Shown in pieces: positions 35,846-46,971 of a DNA stretch of 64,000 nucleotides. Location: assembly GCF_002443255.2 (NCBI RefSeq), contig NW_019211455.1:55742671-55806670 (forward strand), in the 5' to 3' direction. The stretch comes from Varroa destructor. Lineage: Eukaryota > Arthropoda > Arachnida > Mesostigmata > Varroidae. Both the position numbers and the translations under genes were made by a program. The notes beneath the pieces are model-generated. The model worked only from the letters and a program-made list of their open reading frames with translations, was not told where the DNA came from and made no database searches. How positions within the stretch are numbered: position 1 is the first letter of the stretch; every line of letters starts with the position of its first letter.

Positions 35846-38800
35846 ATGGAACGATGTTTTTAATGGTCCTTAACTTAGCAAAACTGTCAGCGCCAAGTAC
35901 ACCCTTCCGATCAGAATGCTATATTCGAAAACCGGGCCTGCTATTTTGTTGAGCTTTTTCGAAATACACACGTTATAGTAACCTACTTTTGAACCACCCC
36001 CTAATCCACTGATAAATCAACGTACCATTTTAAGTAACTACCCTGAACCGCTGCACTCGTTTATCGTTATCCTACCCAATAACCTCTTAGCTACTTTCTC
36101 TAAGTACCTTTATTGATTGGCCTGTTAACATTTGATCGTTTACTAAGAGGAAAGGATCGTCGATAACCACTTGATACACGATTGGATCTGATTATAGCTT
36201 GCCTCTCTTGGTCAAGACAAGTCAGTGTTTTTGCTGTTCTTCAGACAGCTCTGAGTAGAAGTAGCTTTCTTTTTTAGTGCCTGAAAGAATTAGCCGAGTG
36301 GCCTTTTGCCCTCACAATATCAATCAATTGTATTGAAAGGCATCAGAAGTAAAGGTTAGCGGTCGGATTAATGATCATATATTACCGTATGCTGTTTAAT
36401 GAAGATATTTGTGTCATTGTACTTGATACTCATCTAATCTATGTAAGCAGGGCTCTTTTTATGTTAACGTCAGTGTGGCTATGATTGAATCATTTCTGAA
36501 GCGTTGTCCTATAGTTGTTAGTTGACAGCGATCCATTTATGTGCGACAGCGAAGCCAATTTTTAATAGATATCATTAATATACAGTTTGAGAATTAAATA
36601 GTTACATTGGAGTGAAAAACCAAAATGGCGGACTTACACAGACTTGACAGTTGTTATAATTCTTTCAAAAATCATCACACAGTGTTCTTAGTGGTTATAT
36701 GGGAAATCTGAACGTCGGTCGTTGACGGAAATATTTGTATACATCGCGCCATTTGTATTGGCTGGCGTTACAGTTCCCGGTTTAGGAGAAGGTCCTAAAG
36801 CTAGGAGAATTCTCCAAATCAGGATACTGCAAATTATATTGTTATAAAGCAAAGTTTGGAGTACGTATGGGTTATTGAAATTAGCTTGATAATGCTTTAT
36901 AACGACTACAGGACAAAATATTTAAAATATGTCGATGCTACAGTGTGCATATTCCTATTTATTATTTAACCTATTAGGCCTTACCATTAGTTTTTTAATT
37001 GAAAGCGCCACAAAAGTAGAAAACCTAGGTAGAGAATTTAGAAGAGGGTGCAAATGTTCCGATTTGTCTTTATTCATATGACTCTAGACTATTTCACTCA
37101 GAGAGAGAATACTTACTGATTAAAACGTGAACGCAACTATTGTCTCAGGTCACCTCGACCTTATCAGCACATAACCAAATATCGCATCTCTGGTAAAAAT
37201 TGATGGTTCTTTGATTTTATCAGAACGATGCTGGTTTAATCCGTTGCGATAGTTTCCGTCATTTTTTTTCCGTATAAGTACGGGGATACTTGTTGTTGTA
37301 GGTTCGATTTGCTATTTGATCTTGTGTATATATAGGTGATTAGGCATTCAGCTAGTAGGACATAGTAATTGTGGCCCTATTATCAGGTAAACATCATATG
37401 GTGGTCGAGAATGACGCATGAGCAAATCAGATAGTTAGAAAGACTCAGTAAATTAAAAACTCGTTCAAAATAATTTCGATTTTGATCAAGTTAGATAAAT
37501 AATAAGATTACATAGGCAAGCGTCAAATTGATATTAATTATACTTCTGTTACTATTACGGCTATGTATACATTTGATTATTTATATATATATATATATAT
37601 ATAGATAATTACATTTGACTTGTTTAATCGATTTTGTTTTTATGGTTTTTGCAGGTCATATGCCGCCGTTTGTGAGGTTTGCCTGCCAATTGATGTGCTA
37701 AACTTCGAGGCAGCTCTTCAATCTGTAAGTGGAACTCCAATAGAAATATATAGATATATTTTTCGGTGTTTTCAAAGATGACCATCCGAAAAATTAACCA
37801 TCTGCTTTAGCATGACTGAATGTTTCAGTATCTGAAAAGATTTGTATTGCATATGTTCTAGAACACACAAGATTGTCGATAACCTAAAAGTATTGAGTTG
37901 TACATAGAGATGAAAAGTCGTAGAAAGTTATGGAAATAGTTTTACAGCCAAGAGTACCTATCTACGACAGTAGGTTTTCTCATTCAGTTTATTTTTTTGT
38001 TTTTACTTGCCGATAGGACTTCTACTTTTCCCATATCTGTGTCCAGCTGCACTCTGGAATAACAGCAGGTTAGTGTTTATTGTCAGCCATCGAAGCCACG
38101 CGCATATATCAAAAAAAAACGGACACGCGCATATATCAAAAGAAAACGGATAAAATGTAAGGGCAGATAGACAAAAAGCTTCAGTTTTCGAAACGCTCGA
38201 GATTTTTAGAGCTTGAATTTTTTGCATGCTGGAGAACTTTCGCCTATGGCTATGCCTATCACTGTATAGCCCAATCACACGTTACAGATAGTGCACGAGT
38301 ATATACTAATGGGCTGCTCTTTCTGATGGAATATAAACTGGTGATGGTTTTCAGGTTTGTTATCTCGAACTTTTGCTTACATTGCTCCCCTTCCGTCGCA
38401 TGAGATCCGTATTCTCTATCGTTATATCTTATGATGATTGAACTCGACGACGCTTGCGCACACTGCTAATATAGTTGCACTGGAGTAGAGAGCTGTGCTA
38501 AAAGCTAATCACAACGGTGGCTTGAAAGGGATGCATTCGTCTCTGTTAAAAGATGGCGATGGCGACAGCTTTTCGGACACCGTTGACCTTTTTGGGGGAA
38601 CGCATACGCAGAAATTCGGCGCGGCTGCTGCGAACCGAGCGTAGGTTATCATAAGCATAACACCCGACTAATTGCTTTGTATTTCGCCACTTCGCCGTAG
38701 ATATACATATCTGTCTTCCCACACTGACGGTTGGCCATTAATTGCTAACATTACTGGGACGCAAATCTCTTATATAAATTAGGTCCAATATGATAATAAC

Positions 38801-41800
38801 CGAAGATATTACAGTCTTGATCGACTCATCTGTGAGGATAGGCGAAATATACATGACTCTTTTGCCTCTGGGGCTGCGTATGAAAGCGCACAAGTGTGAG
38901 GTGTCGAACTGGGTTAAGGGGTGACCTCTCGTGCTTTACCACTAAAATTTCAGTAATGAGACAGTAATGAATTTAGTTTTGAAGTTACGCGATATTACGT
39001 AATGCACGGAAACGTACCAAGCTATAACTCCTTCTTGCCTTTAGCATGTACATAAATCAGCATTTTCTAGGAACGGGAAACATTCTATACGAGAAGCCAG
39101 AGATACTTAGATATCCTAGATAGATACCTAACTGTTCTCTAGTTGGCACATGTTTAGGTGCAACTTGAACACTTGCGATCCAAGCTCATTTTATGATACT
39201 TATACAATTTCAGATCGCAAGAAGAGATGCTCACGAAAGTGAAAGTTCTTTCGCTCAATCTATGGGGACTAGTCTTCGTTTCAAAGCATCGTCGAGACCG
39301 TGTAGATGCTCTGGCAGAGCAACTGGCTTTCCGTGAAACTGACTTCGACTATGTCTTTCTACAAGAAGTATGGAGTGAATCAGACTACCGAAAAATCTGC
39401 GAAGCGACAAAGCTGGTTTTGCCGTATACGCATTACTTTTATTCGGGGGTAACAGGATCAGGTGTATGCATTTTATCGAAATGGCCAATAATTGACATTT
39501 TCGCATACAAATATAGCTTAAACGGATATGCTCACAAGTTCTACCATGGCGATTGGTTTGGTGGAAAGGTATGTGACTATGAGATACATTATTCTTCCCA
39601 TGTATAACAGAGAAAGCCAGAGGCCTATAGTTTGATTTTCACGGTAGGACCTACGAACGGCAGAGTCATTTATTTAATATTAATAAACCAACACTTTATA
39701 TTTAAAACCAAGTTTATATGTCAATTTGCAATGCAGCATATATATATATATATATATATATATGTTGCATAATGAACATTATCACCACATGTCGTGCTAA
39801 GTATTGTTAACGGTATTTAACATAACGTTATCTAATCTCTTAATATATATAAGCCGCTGATGATTTTCATGCTTTCCTATAATGGGGCCTGTTTTCGATC
39901 CAAGCACTTTTATCTGACGTCGAATAATCCGCGATTCGATGCGCAACCGTCCATTAGAGGTCGGCCGGAGAGGTTTTGTTAACTCGTGTTTCCCTGTTAC
40001 TGTTAGGGTAACCCAGTTGCTGACCGATTTAAGGTAGAAACTTTGCGATCGGTATACGTCTCGAGAACAGTTTCTCTGCGTTGTTCACAGGCACATGTCG
40101 GTAATGGAAAAACAAATGTTTTTTCTTTCAAACACGTTATTGCTTGCCACCACTTTTTAGTGATAATAGTTTATTGTCGAAATGAATGTACTGCACTAAA
40201 AATGGTTTTCCTTTGTGCGCCCCTCGAACTGGAAGGTGGTCGGCATGGCGAAGGTACAGCATCGAGATATGATTGCCAATCTCTACGTGACGCATCTGCA
40301 CGCCGAATATGATCGGTTACAGGATATTTACCTTTACCATCGGGTTTCACAAGCCTTTGAATTCTCTCAGTTTGTTTCACACACATCTCTCGGCAGCTGT
40401 GACTATGCCATTATCGCCGGTGATTTCAATACGCAACCGATGGATCTGCCTTACCAGGTCATCTTGTACAATTCACGACTTCGCGACTCATTCGAGGAGA
40501 AGGAACACTATTTTGGCGAGAGTTCTATAGGCGCCACTTGTGGACATCCGGCGAACTCGTTTACAAATAAGGCCGATCTTAAAACTAATCCCAATGGCCA
40601 ACGGATTGACTATATCATGTATTCGAACGGCACTGATCGAGTCTCCGTTAACTGTGAAAAGTACGCCTCTCCGGTGTGGAAAACGCAGTCCGGTTTCACT
40701 GTGTCCGACCATGAACCTGTCGTTGCGGTGCTACGCATCGTTAAGCGGCTCGATGTCGATTCGAATATGGATTTCTGCAGCGATCCTATGGTGTTTGTGA
40801 ATTTCCTCAATGACGATCGCTACAATTTGCGAATCACGTGTTTAGAGAATAGTGTAAGACTCATGGACAAGACTCTGGCGACGCTTCGAACCAGCCGAAT
40901 GTTCTTCATAGGCATCGCCTGCCTCCTTGCTGTGCTGCTCATCGCGTCAACCCCAATCGATCTTTATGTAGAGCATAGTACGTACCTCATACTACTGCAT
41001 ATGCTACGTGTAGCTCTCACGCTTGGCATTGGATTCTGCTTGTTGATGGGTTTCTTCTGGAACTCGATGGAACGTTCGTCAATCATCTCATCTAAACAAG
41101 CTATGGACAGCCTGCTAAACTTCCTTCATGCACAGTCGAGCGCTGCAGAGAAACGCCAAAAAGGACAGGAAACCACAGGCAACTTTACTGATATTGAGCA
41201 GACAACAACAACAACAACTGACGAAATTTGACTAAAGGCCACTCTTTTGAAATGTGAGCTTAAAATTGATGCCAACGTGCGGAGAAGCCTTGAGATAGAA
41301 ACTGCCAACGATTGTGGCGACGATGGGGTCCGGGCTGACTGTGCCGACGGTGCAGTCCGCGAACGGCGTCCGTTGAGAAAGGCTGGCACACCTAATGCTT
41401 GAGAGATCGTTTCGTGAAAGCCCTTCCAAGTACGGCTTATTTTCGCGGCACCCGACCGCGGGCGAAACCGCTGGCTGTGAACATGGAAACTGTTGGTTGT
41501 ATGGACTGACGAACAAAAATTTTCTCTCTTAGCCACTAGAAATCTTCAGTCTGATCTACATGCATATACCTTCACATCGTTGTATTTGTATAGCAACACG
41601 TATACAGAAACGCAGTTCATGACAAAAGCAACAACAAACCAACATTCAACTTAGGTTTCGTAACTGAGATTATAAATAAAAACAACGCAAAATATTTTAA
41701 ATCGTTTTTGCAGTCACATATACGTAATGTCTTCATCCCAAACCTGGATGAAAAAATATAGAAAAGTATGTGTCTGACTAGTCTCAGGCACTGTATTCGA

Positions 41801-44800
41801 ATACGATATATAGTAATAAGCCCACTGCAAATTGCCATCTGTTAGGCGCATCTGGTTATATTGCCGAAGTACGAATATATATGATGCTCGAATTATAGAC
41901 TTTTAGGACCTTTTAGAGCTAGGAACACGCTCAATCGTGGCGAAAATCTGTAATTATGTAGCAATAATGTTGTGAAATGTTTTCGTGTGATTGCAGTTGC
42001 GTGCTATGTAACTGGCTAAACATGCTCAATTATTATTATTATTATTACTGCAATGTTTAAAAAGTTTCACAGATACAAGAGTACAGGTTCTTTAAGTAGA
42101 CAATAAATTTAGCCAAATAATTAAACTACAAGTATATTCGAAAAAAAAATAAAAGAAAAACTTATTGACATTGCTCAAGAACAGATTTAGCAATGTTCGT
42201 ATTTTTTTTAGGTATGCACGTGTCGACCGACTTTCCTGTAGCGAAGAGGCCTGGTATGATGAAATGAGCATAAGAAAAGTTAGGGCCTCGAGAAAGCAAA
42301 TACTACGTATCCTTTTCATCCTTGTTACAAGCAATTTCTAATTGATAACTTGGTTATTCCGATGGCGTAAACAAAGACAAGTTTTTTTTAGACATTAAAG
42401 ACAACTTTTAATTAGGGGCAATTTCGGCTGCAGCGTAAACGTGATATGACAAAAAAAAACAAAAATGATTCATTTAGCATACGCTGATCGCATATATCCA
42501 CAATTTCAAAGACGCCAGTTTCGCTTATTGAATCAGTTTGGCCATTAAGTTATTAATAATACATACTGTTAAGTAACGATTCTATTTAAAAGAAACAAAT
42601 GTACTCATTACTTACTTTTAAAGGGAATGCAAAGTCGGACATTGTGTGGGGGTGGCCAGCCTTTTGAGAGGACGGTGTGAAGCTGTAAGGAACGAAACGA
42701 AAACAACTATTGACAAATAATAACCTTTAACCCGCCCGATAACATCCAAATTTTATAATGAAATATATTAAACAAATGTTACGAATTTGAAATATAGTAC
42801 TGCCATTAAGCATCGCTTAAGGCGGCTGGCTCGCTTCTGCATAAAATTGCCAATACATGTGCTTATAAAAGGGACGCCTGTAGAATTAAGACTCCAAGAT
42901 GCGACACTTATGTATAATTTTGTAACCAAATTATTGGAGCTCTACAAGTTGTAACTAAAGCAATATGTGAGAATTTACGGTAGCGACTGAGTGAGCCTTA
43001 AAAAAATAGTTTTAACAGAAACCATAGGAAAATATTTTATGTAAAAAAAATTATGATTTTTTGCTAAATCTTTTAGATAATTATATGAGTTTACGTTATA
43101 GTTTTTTGTGCAAGGCATTAATTATGTGTGTAGCCTCAACTCACATCTTCATACGGCGTGAACCCGTCAATGCCCTTTTGCGTGACAAGGTACCATGATG
43201 AACGGTAATGCAGAAGGTTTTGAGAAAGCGCTGAACCCAGTTCGTGGAAGAGAAGTCTTGCTACTGATGATAACCTGTAATAGGAAAAAAATGTATTCTA
43301 TGGTGTGTACAGGCAAAGAAAATTTTATTTGATGGTATAGCAAACTTTTTCGGTTTAACAAAATGATATTGCCGTTAATATTATTGGACGTTGCGTAATG
43401 AATAATTGAATAGCAAGAAATTTTCTGATAAAAACTGATCTATTTATACGTGACGCACTTTTTTGTAGGCTCGTCAAAGGTGACTAGCAAAACGATGTCC
43501 CCAGCCCGGAGATTTAGCAGAAGCGATTCCAAAAGGGATGAATCTGAAGAGAAAACACAGACGAGTTGATTCAGTCCACTGCACTTCGACGTTAGCGCCG
43601 TTTCATCAATATAATTGGCTCAATTACATTGCGCTGGCAGAATGTAACGATGTAATGGTGAAAAAAACGTGTAGTTATATACACACAACTCGAGCGCTCC
43701 AGAAGGAAGATAACTGGCACTAAATGTAGAATTTGTTTGGTTGAAAGCTTTTCTCTATGTGGCAACGAATGTTACACCGCCTGCAAGCCTTGCGTATTAG
43801 CCTGAATTGCAATGTCTCTAGAGAGTTTGTGTTTTTCAAGATAAGGTCGTTACAGATCAGGTTAACATACAGCTGTTGACGCCACTTGGCATTCAGGCTA
43901 CAACGGTCCGTCAAAATCTGTGTTTTAGCAATTGTATAAAAGACAATGCAAGATTATGCCATAAAAGCTAGGTGAACAACTTTAGCTTCAACTGAGTGAC
44001 TTCAGAATACAACTTTGTTAGTAAAAATGTGTTATATATATGTCAAGTTAGACAATATATTGCTGTTTATTAGACAGTGTTGTCGATGCACGTACCATAT
44101 TGGAGATAAGCATGATCATAGATCAGAATTTGCCATGCGTTGTTACGATAGTTATACAAATTTTCATGGGTAACTCCCACACATTTTATGTAGGGAATAT
44201 GAAATTGCATCTTTTTGCGAACCTTTTAGGATCACGTTCTAAGCCATGGAGCAAAATTGTTAGGTTTTTTCGCGATAGCAGCTTTACGTTTTCCGATTTT
44301 TCCTGCTGTTTTTTCCGACATTATCGGAGCACAAGCGTACTGGTCTACATCAAACAGCCCCTATTTAACAGAATATTATGTTTTTTCCATTTGCCACAGA
44401 GTAAGCGTTTAGAAAGTTATTTCGTAGGCTGTGGGCAACCGTAGTTGAATAAATCTAGCCAGTATAAATACGTAACATATTGCCTGTTTTTTGCTAACCT
44501 TTCAGAAATGTTACATCGTTACGCGTAAACTGAAAAGATGATTAAACTTACAGTTATAAGTTATAAAATTACAACTTAATAGTTGGCTCATATAAAGGGT
44601 CGACAGCCTTTAGGGCTTCAATTTAGATAGACACGTTCGTTAATTGCTCTGTGTAAGGTCCTTTTCATAAGCGTAAAACGTATGAGTGATAAGGTCGACA
44701 AATAGAAAAATGCCGCAAGTAATATAATTGTTACTAAAAATTGTTTCTATGGAAGTCTTTGTTAAGATGTCAAAGTATCGGAGAGATCGACAAAAGGATC

Positions 44801-46466
44801 GCTCACTATATTGAATCAGCTCAGAAATTGAAACTTTTTTTTAACGAAGAACTACTTTAAACATTGTTAGACCATGCAGCGTGGTAACGCGTATAAAATC
44901 ATCTTGCATCTACACGTATGACAACAATAACCGTCTCCAGTTCGGTCGCTATATCCACACTTCATTTACTTTCAATAGTGAAATTAGCTTACAGCCACAG
45001 AAAGCCTTAATATATTATTCAAGCCCATTCGTCGCTTGAGTCAAGTACGACTAGAAGGATGCTTAAGTCAAATTACTGTTATTATTTTGAGCGTAGCGTA
45101 TTTGTTCAACTGATAATATCGCATACTGGTTGGCTTGCAATGTCGAAAAAAAACTATCATGTAAAAACAATGATGATGATAAAATAGATCGCTTTTATAG
45201 GTGTCATAAATTTGCTATTACAAGATCATCTTTACCTTCTTGATAGGTATCGAAACGGATGACTTGCTGTAGGTGTTTACTGACCGTGTCTAGGACTACC
45301 ATATTTATTCCTCGGCCGCCATTATTTAGACCATCACCTAGAACACTGAAAACATCACTTGTCAGATACACCGACAGCTGGAAAAATTCGGGGGAACAGA
45401 CGATTATGCCATGGTGTTGATTTTCGTTAAACTTACTATTGATTTCATTTTTAATATTAATAATATATATATATATAAATATATATATATAAGTTTAGAT
45501 GTAAAAAAAGAAAAATTAGAACAGCAAAAAATTAAATAAATGCCCTATTGAGTCACAGTTCTAAGCATTTTCGGTCGATTATTTTAATTTCATCGGGACT
45601 ATATAAGCACTACAATTTTGGAGATTCACTAACCGCTAATTACTATTTAAACATGTAGAAAACAAGAATGCCTTGTTTTCGTTTATCAACAAATTAGCTG
45701 AAAAGACTTAAACAAACTGATACGGCTACACTGCAGACAATAACATCGATGCGGTACTAACGATCTATCCTACAGTGGAAGAGAAATAACTTTTTTTTTT
45801 ATGATAAATATACATATATCAGTAATATCTATGTCTACTAGAGACTAATCAATTTGGTCATTATAAAGCAGTTACTTACTATTTTCCATCGACACAAACT
45901 TTTGGTTGATCGTGATGGTCAATACCAGTGAAGAGATGTGCAGAGAACGAATCCGAGCCACAAGGGGCGGGCAAACCGCAATTCGGCACCCTTTCGCCTA
46001 CAGCCACCGATGGCACCACGTGGATAATGCTTGCACACGATGGCAAAGGACAAAGACAATACAATTAACACTGGCAAAGTTTGTCCTTTGCTTGCCAAAT
46101 TCAATGGCGTCTTACTAAAAAACAAATCATGAACTCTAATAATAAGCCACTGTTGTGGTGTGCAAATTAATCTAAAATTTATATAGCCAACGGCGAACTA
46201 GGCTAGCTGCACATCGTACAGTGTAATTTTGAAAATGGACGTCTGTACACACGTAGAGGTATGTTTACTATTGTTACCAATACTAGCAGTGAATCATGCC
46301 GGTAACTAATTACTAACTACAAACATATCTATATATATGTATATAATGATGTAACTGTATGGACGTTGCATGTCGTCCTTGCGCATTACTTACTCTTTAC
46401 TGCCCTCCTGTTCAAATCCATTGAGGAAACCACGAAGATGCTGTCCGCTTGTAAACTGTGTAGTCT
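21924..46466 (-). CDS. POMGNT1-like protein, large gene hosting two nested genes, probable pseudoenzyme
   Basis: Exons in order, minus strand: 46466-46394 and a membrane exon from 46114 (both less sure), 45997-45880, 45337-45236, 43543-43459, 43274-43145, 42682-42616, 28857-28724, 28429-28301, 27903-27804, 27449-27400, 27226-27060, 22971-22816, 22619-22467, 22110-21924 (stop TAG). From 45997 on, every junction is GT-AG and every phase fits, giving over 500 residues. The stem/lectin-like domain shows GGRGINMVVLD, RFDTYQED, LRAGDIVLLVTFDE and SSWYLVTQKGIDGF, matching the POMGNT1 order GRGIHV, FDTYS, GRVLICTVKDEGSF and WRDTWAFVGRKGG. The catalytic domain shows SPIIVVSGPQ, VFHETDD, DFLSYASAMASL, IPGTAFVVRR, VVPEVSRALAI and GYRGLHRLHFKDH. 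Family role: a Golgi type II enzyme adding GlcNAc to O-mannose. Here the metal-site EED is IEPD and the WDWDMWMR stretch is missing, so activity is doubtful. Confidence 0.75.
23210..23816 (-). other. phase-linked minus-strand orphan exons inside the POMGNT1-like intron
   Basis: Three short GT-AG-bounded pieces link in frame on minus: about 23808-23767 (text IDIKHYVERTLASQ), about 23490-23405 (VCAGQHLLNKINTAQPHLFK, then EYVSLEYLNT) and about 23246 onward (GIAMTHLSFR then TGA). They cannot belong to the POMGNT1-like protein, since the 27060-to-22971 junction already fits in phase and by alignment. They might be the 3' end of a tiny separate gene, an alternative terminal path of the host gene, or chance. 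Family not recognised. Confidence 0.25.
23945..26456 (+). CDS. 215-residue coiled-coil protein, possibly Spc25-like kinetochore subunit (nested gene)
   Basis: Exons: 23945-24080, 24578-24634, 25191-25415, 25966-26076, 26338-26456. All junctions are GT-AG with matching phase 1 joins, from ATG at 23945 to TGA at 26454. The protein starts MACIESDESEMRSLEFVVNT. The middle is charged and helical (KFLTRLKEKMSLIT; then EIQARLELAVSRIKELDSDE), followed by a small globular end: VARIEIKINSQTAWFEISCD, and NELIATMTRRFKKTL at the C terminus. A coiled coil plus a compact RWD-like end finishing in FL-x-x-MRxxF, at about 220 residues, is the architecture of Spc25. That is inference from shape, not a firm match. 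The exon 1 donor is uncertain: GTGCGT at 24081 fits phase, while a nearer GTACCT at 24047 does not. It lies wholly within the 4.1-kb intron 27060-22971 of the minus-strand host. AATAAA at 26594-26599 follows the stop. Confidence 0.6.
26594..26599 (+). terminator. polyadenylation signal of the nested coiled-coil gene
   Basis: AATAAA 138 bases past the TGA stop; a second AATAAA lies near 26671. Confidence 0.45.
30346..31085 (+). mobile_element. possible decayed Tc1/mariner-like fragment
   Basis: Starts with ACAGTGAGTCTCAAAGTATA, which resembles a Tc1-type terminal repeat, and ends near TTTTTGAGACGC, a weak inverse match. About 740 bases lie between, with scattered transposase-like words (KSLRQ near 30480; HTLKDTSKV near 30905) in different frames. 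Only weakly supported. Confidence 0.25.
35799..35841. repeat. (TA)n microsatellite
   Basis: TA run of about 43 bases within the host intron. Confidence 0.95.
37579..37603. repeat. (TA)n microsatellite
   Basis: TA run of about 25 bases, 50 bases upstream of the orphan exon at 37655. Confidence 0.9.
37655..37724 (+). other. orphan exon candidate
   Basis: Textbook borders: a long T-rich tract then TTTTTGCAG at 37646-37654, and T|GTAAGT at 37725. One frame is open through all 70 bases (SYAAVCEVCLPIDVLNFEAA, then LQS). It sits on the SMPD2 strand but upstream of that gene's probable GC-rich first exon. No partner exon was found. It may be an alternative 5' exon of SMPD2 or chance. Confidence 0.3.
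38094..38150. repeat. two-copy tandem repeat, about 27 bp
   Basis: ACGCGCATATATCAAAA followed by A-rich sequence and CGGA occurs twice in a row with small changes. Confidence 0.8.
38440..38660 (+). promoter_or_regulatory. GC-rich island, probable SMPD2 first exon and promoter
   Basis: A local rise in GC and CG dinucleotides 0.6 kb upstream of the SMPD2 coding exon, on the same strand. It contains AAGATGGCGATGGCG, a good translation-start context, at 38553. That ATG opens MAMATAFRTPLTFLGERIRR, then NSARLLRTE, an Arg/Ser/Leu-rich stretch like a targeting peptide. The piece can join the acceptor at 39213 in phase through CGTAG|GTTATC at 38645, a weak donor. Confidence 0.4.
39227..41231 (+). CDS. 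SMPD2: neutral sphingomyelinase 2-type SMPD2 homologue (two coding exons), nested in host intron
   Basis: Coding exons 39227-39568 and 40236-41231, phase 0 join, 445 residues. The enzyme is a Mg-dependent phosphodiesterase of the DNase I-like fold that cleaves sphingomyelin to ceramide and phosphocholine, normally on ER/nuclear membranes. Visible catalytic landmarks: SLNLWG (N11), LQEVWSE (E47, metal ligand), HGDWFGGK (107-114), VTHLHAEY (132-139), AGDFNTQP (175-182), RIDY (237-240) and SDHEPV with H273. Two membrane segments follow, near 337-355 and 364-389, as in SMPD2, then a Gln/Thr-rich tail. Length is close to the human protein (423). An acceptor (AATTTCAG) 13 bases before the ATG shows an upstream 5' exon, probably at 38.5 kb. 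The whole gene lies inside the 42616-to-28857 intron of the minus-strand POMGNT1-like gene. No key residue is missing. Confidence 0.93.
39737..39763. repeat. (TA)n microsatellite in the SMPD2 intron
   Basis: TA run of about 26 bases within the single SMPD2 coding-region intron (39569-40235). Confidence 0.9.
41675..41680 (+). terminator. SMPD2 polyadenylation signal
   Basis: AATAAA 444 bases beyond the SMPD2 stop codon. Confidence 0.45.
45467..45492. repeat. interrupted (TA)n
   Basis: TA run with one AA interruption in the intron between host exons 45880 and 45337. Confidence 0.85.
46000..46114 (-). CDS. candidate transmembrane exon of the POMGNT1-like gene
   Basis: After the acceptor TTTGTTTTTTAG (46126-46115) the minus frame reads KTPLNLASKGQTLPVLIVLS, then LSFAIVCKHY: a short basic piece and a hydrophobic segment, as expected for a type II Golgi protein. 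It joins the 46466-46394 exon (GQHLRGFLNGFEQEGSK) in phase. The link to the next exon, starting 45997, is unresolved: the only in-phase donor seen, GCCATC|GTGTGC, would give an intron of about 41 bases. No initiator ATG was found in these two exons. Confidence 0.4.
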
Positions 46467-46954
46467 CTGTGAAACGATTTATTGGAAACCATTATAAGAA
46501 GAAGCCTATAAGGCTCTAATTCAATAACTAGTAAAATTGTTCATTTTTCGACGTATCGATTTTATTCGGTGTGTCGACCACAGAGAGATAACGACTGTTC
46601 ACAGAAACCAGCAAGGAAACGCCATTTTATCGTGAACCTCGCTCGGCAGGCTAGACTTGTCGAACTTTTTTATAAAAACAGTTGTAACAACTGTATCTGT
46701 ATCTAATACTTCATGCTTTGTACAATTAGACCTATCATACAGTACTATCTGGTATGGCAAAAATTCAGCTACTTCAGAAGCTCAGGCTTTAAAACCTTGC
46801 AGAACGCCTTATATTTGCTCTCAGGTCGAAGAGCAGTTGCGATGCGATGTAAATTTTTTTAACGAACATCATCGTCGTCACACTCGACCTCGTTCTAGTT
46901 GGTGTTACAATAATAGACTTTGTCTGATTTGGCTGAAACCTGATGCACACAATT

Positions 46955-46971
46955 GTGTGTGTGTGTGTGTG
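46955..46971. repeat. (TG)n microsatellite
   Basis: Nine-unit TG run followed by a T homopolymer. Confidence 0.9.

Larger units (their letters stand above)
28858..37650. other. left part of the 13.8-kb host intron (42616 to 28857)
   Basis: Intron of the POMGNT1-like gene. It holds a possible decayed Tc1-like fragment (30346-31085), a short perfect inverted repeat at 29829-29855 (13-bp arms), three GTCATAAG copies near 31790-31830, and a direct repeat ATTAATAGTATTTAG at 35451 and 35482. GC-richer islets at 31150-31450 (minus) and 35230-35420 (minus) have open frames but no phase fit or motif. No exon of the host is missing here, since the flanking exons join in phase. Confidence 0.4.

Noticed and set aside
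41126..41536. 136-codon minus frame
   Set aside because: Antisense shadow over the SMPD2 3' end and UTR.
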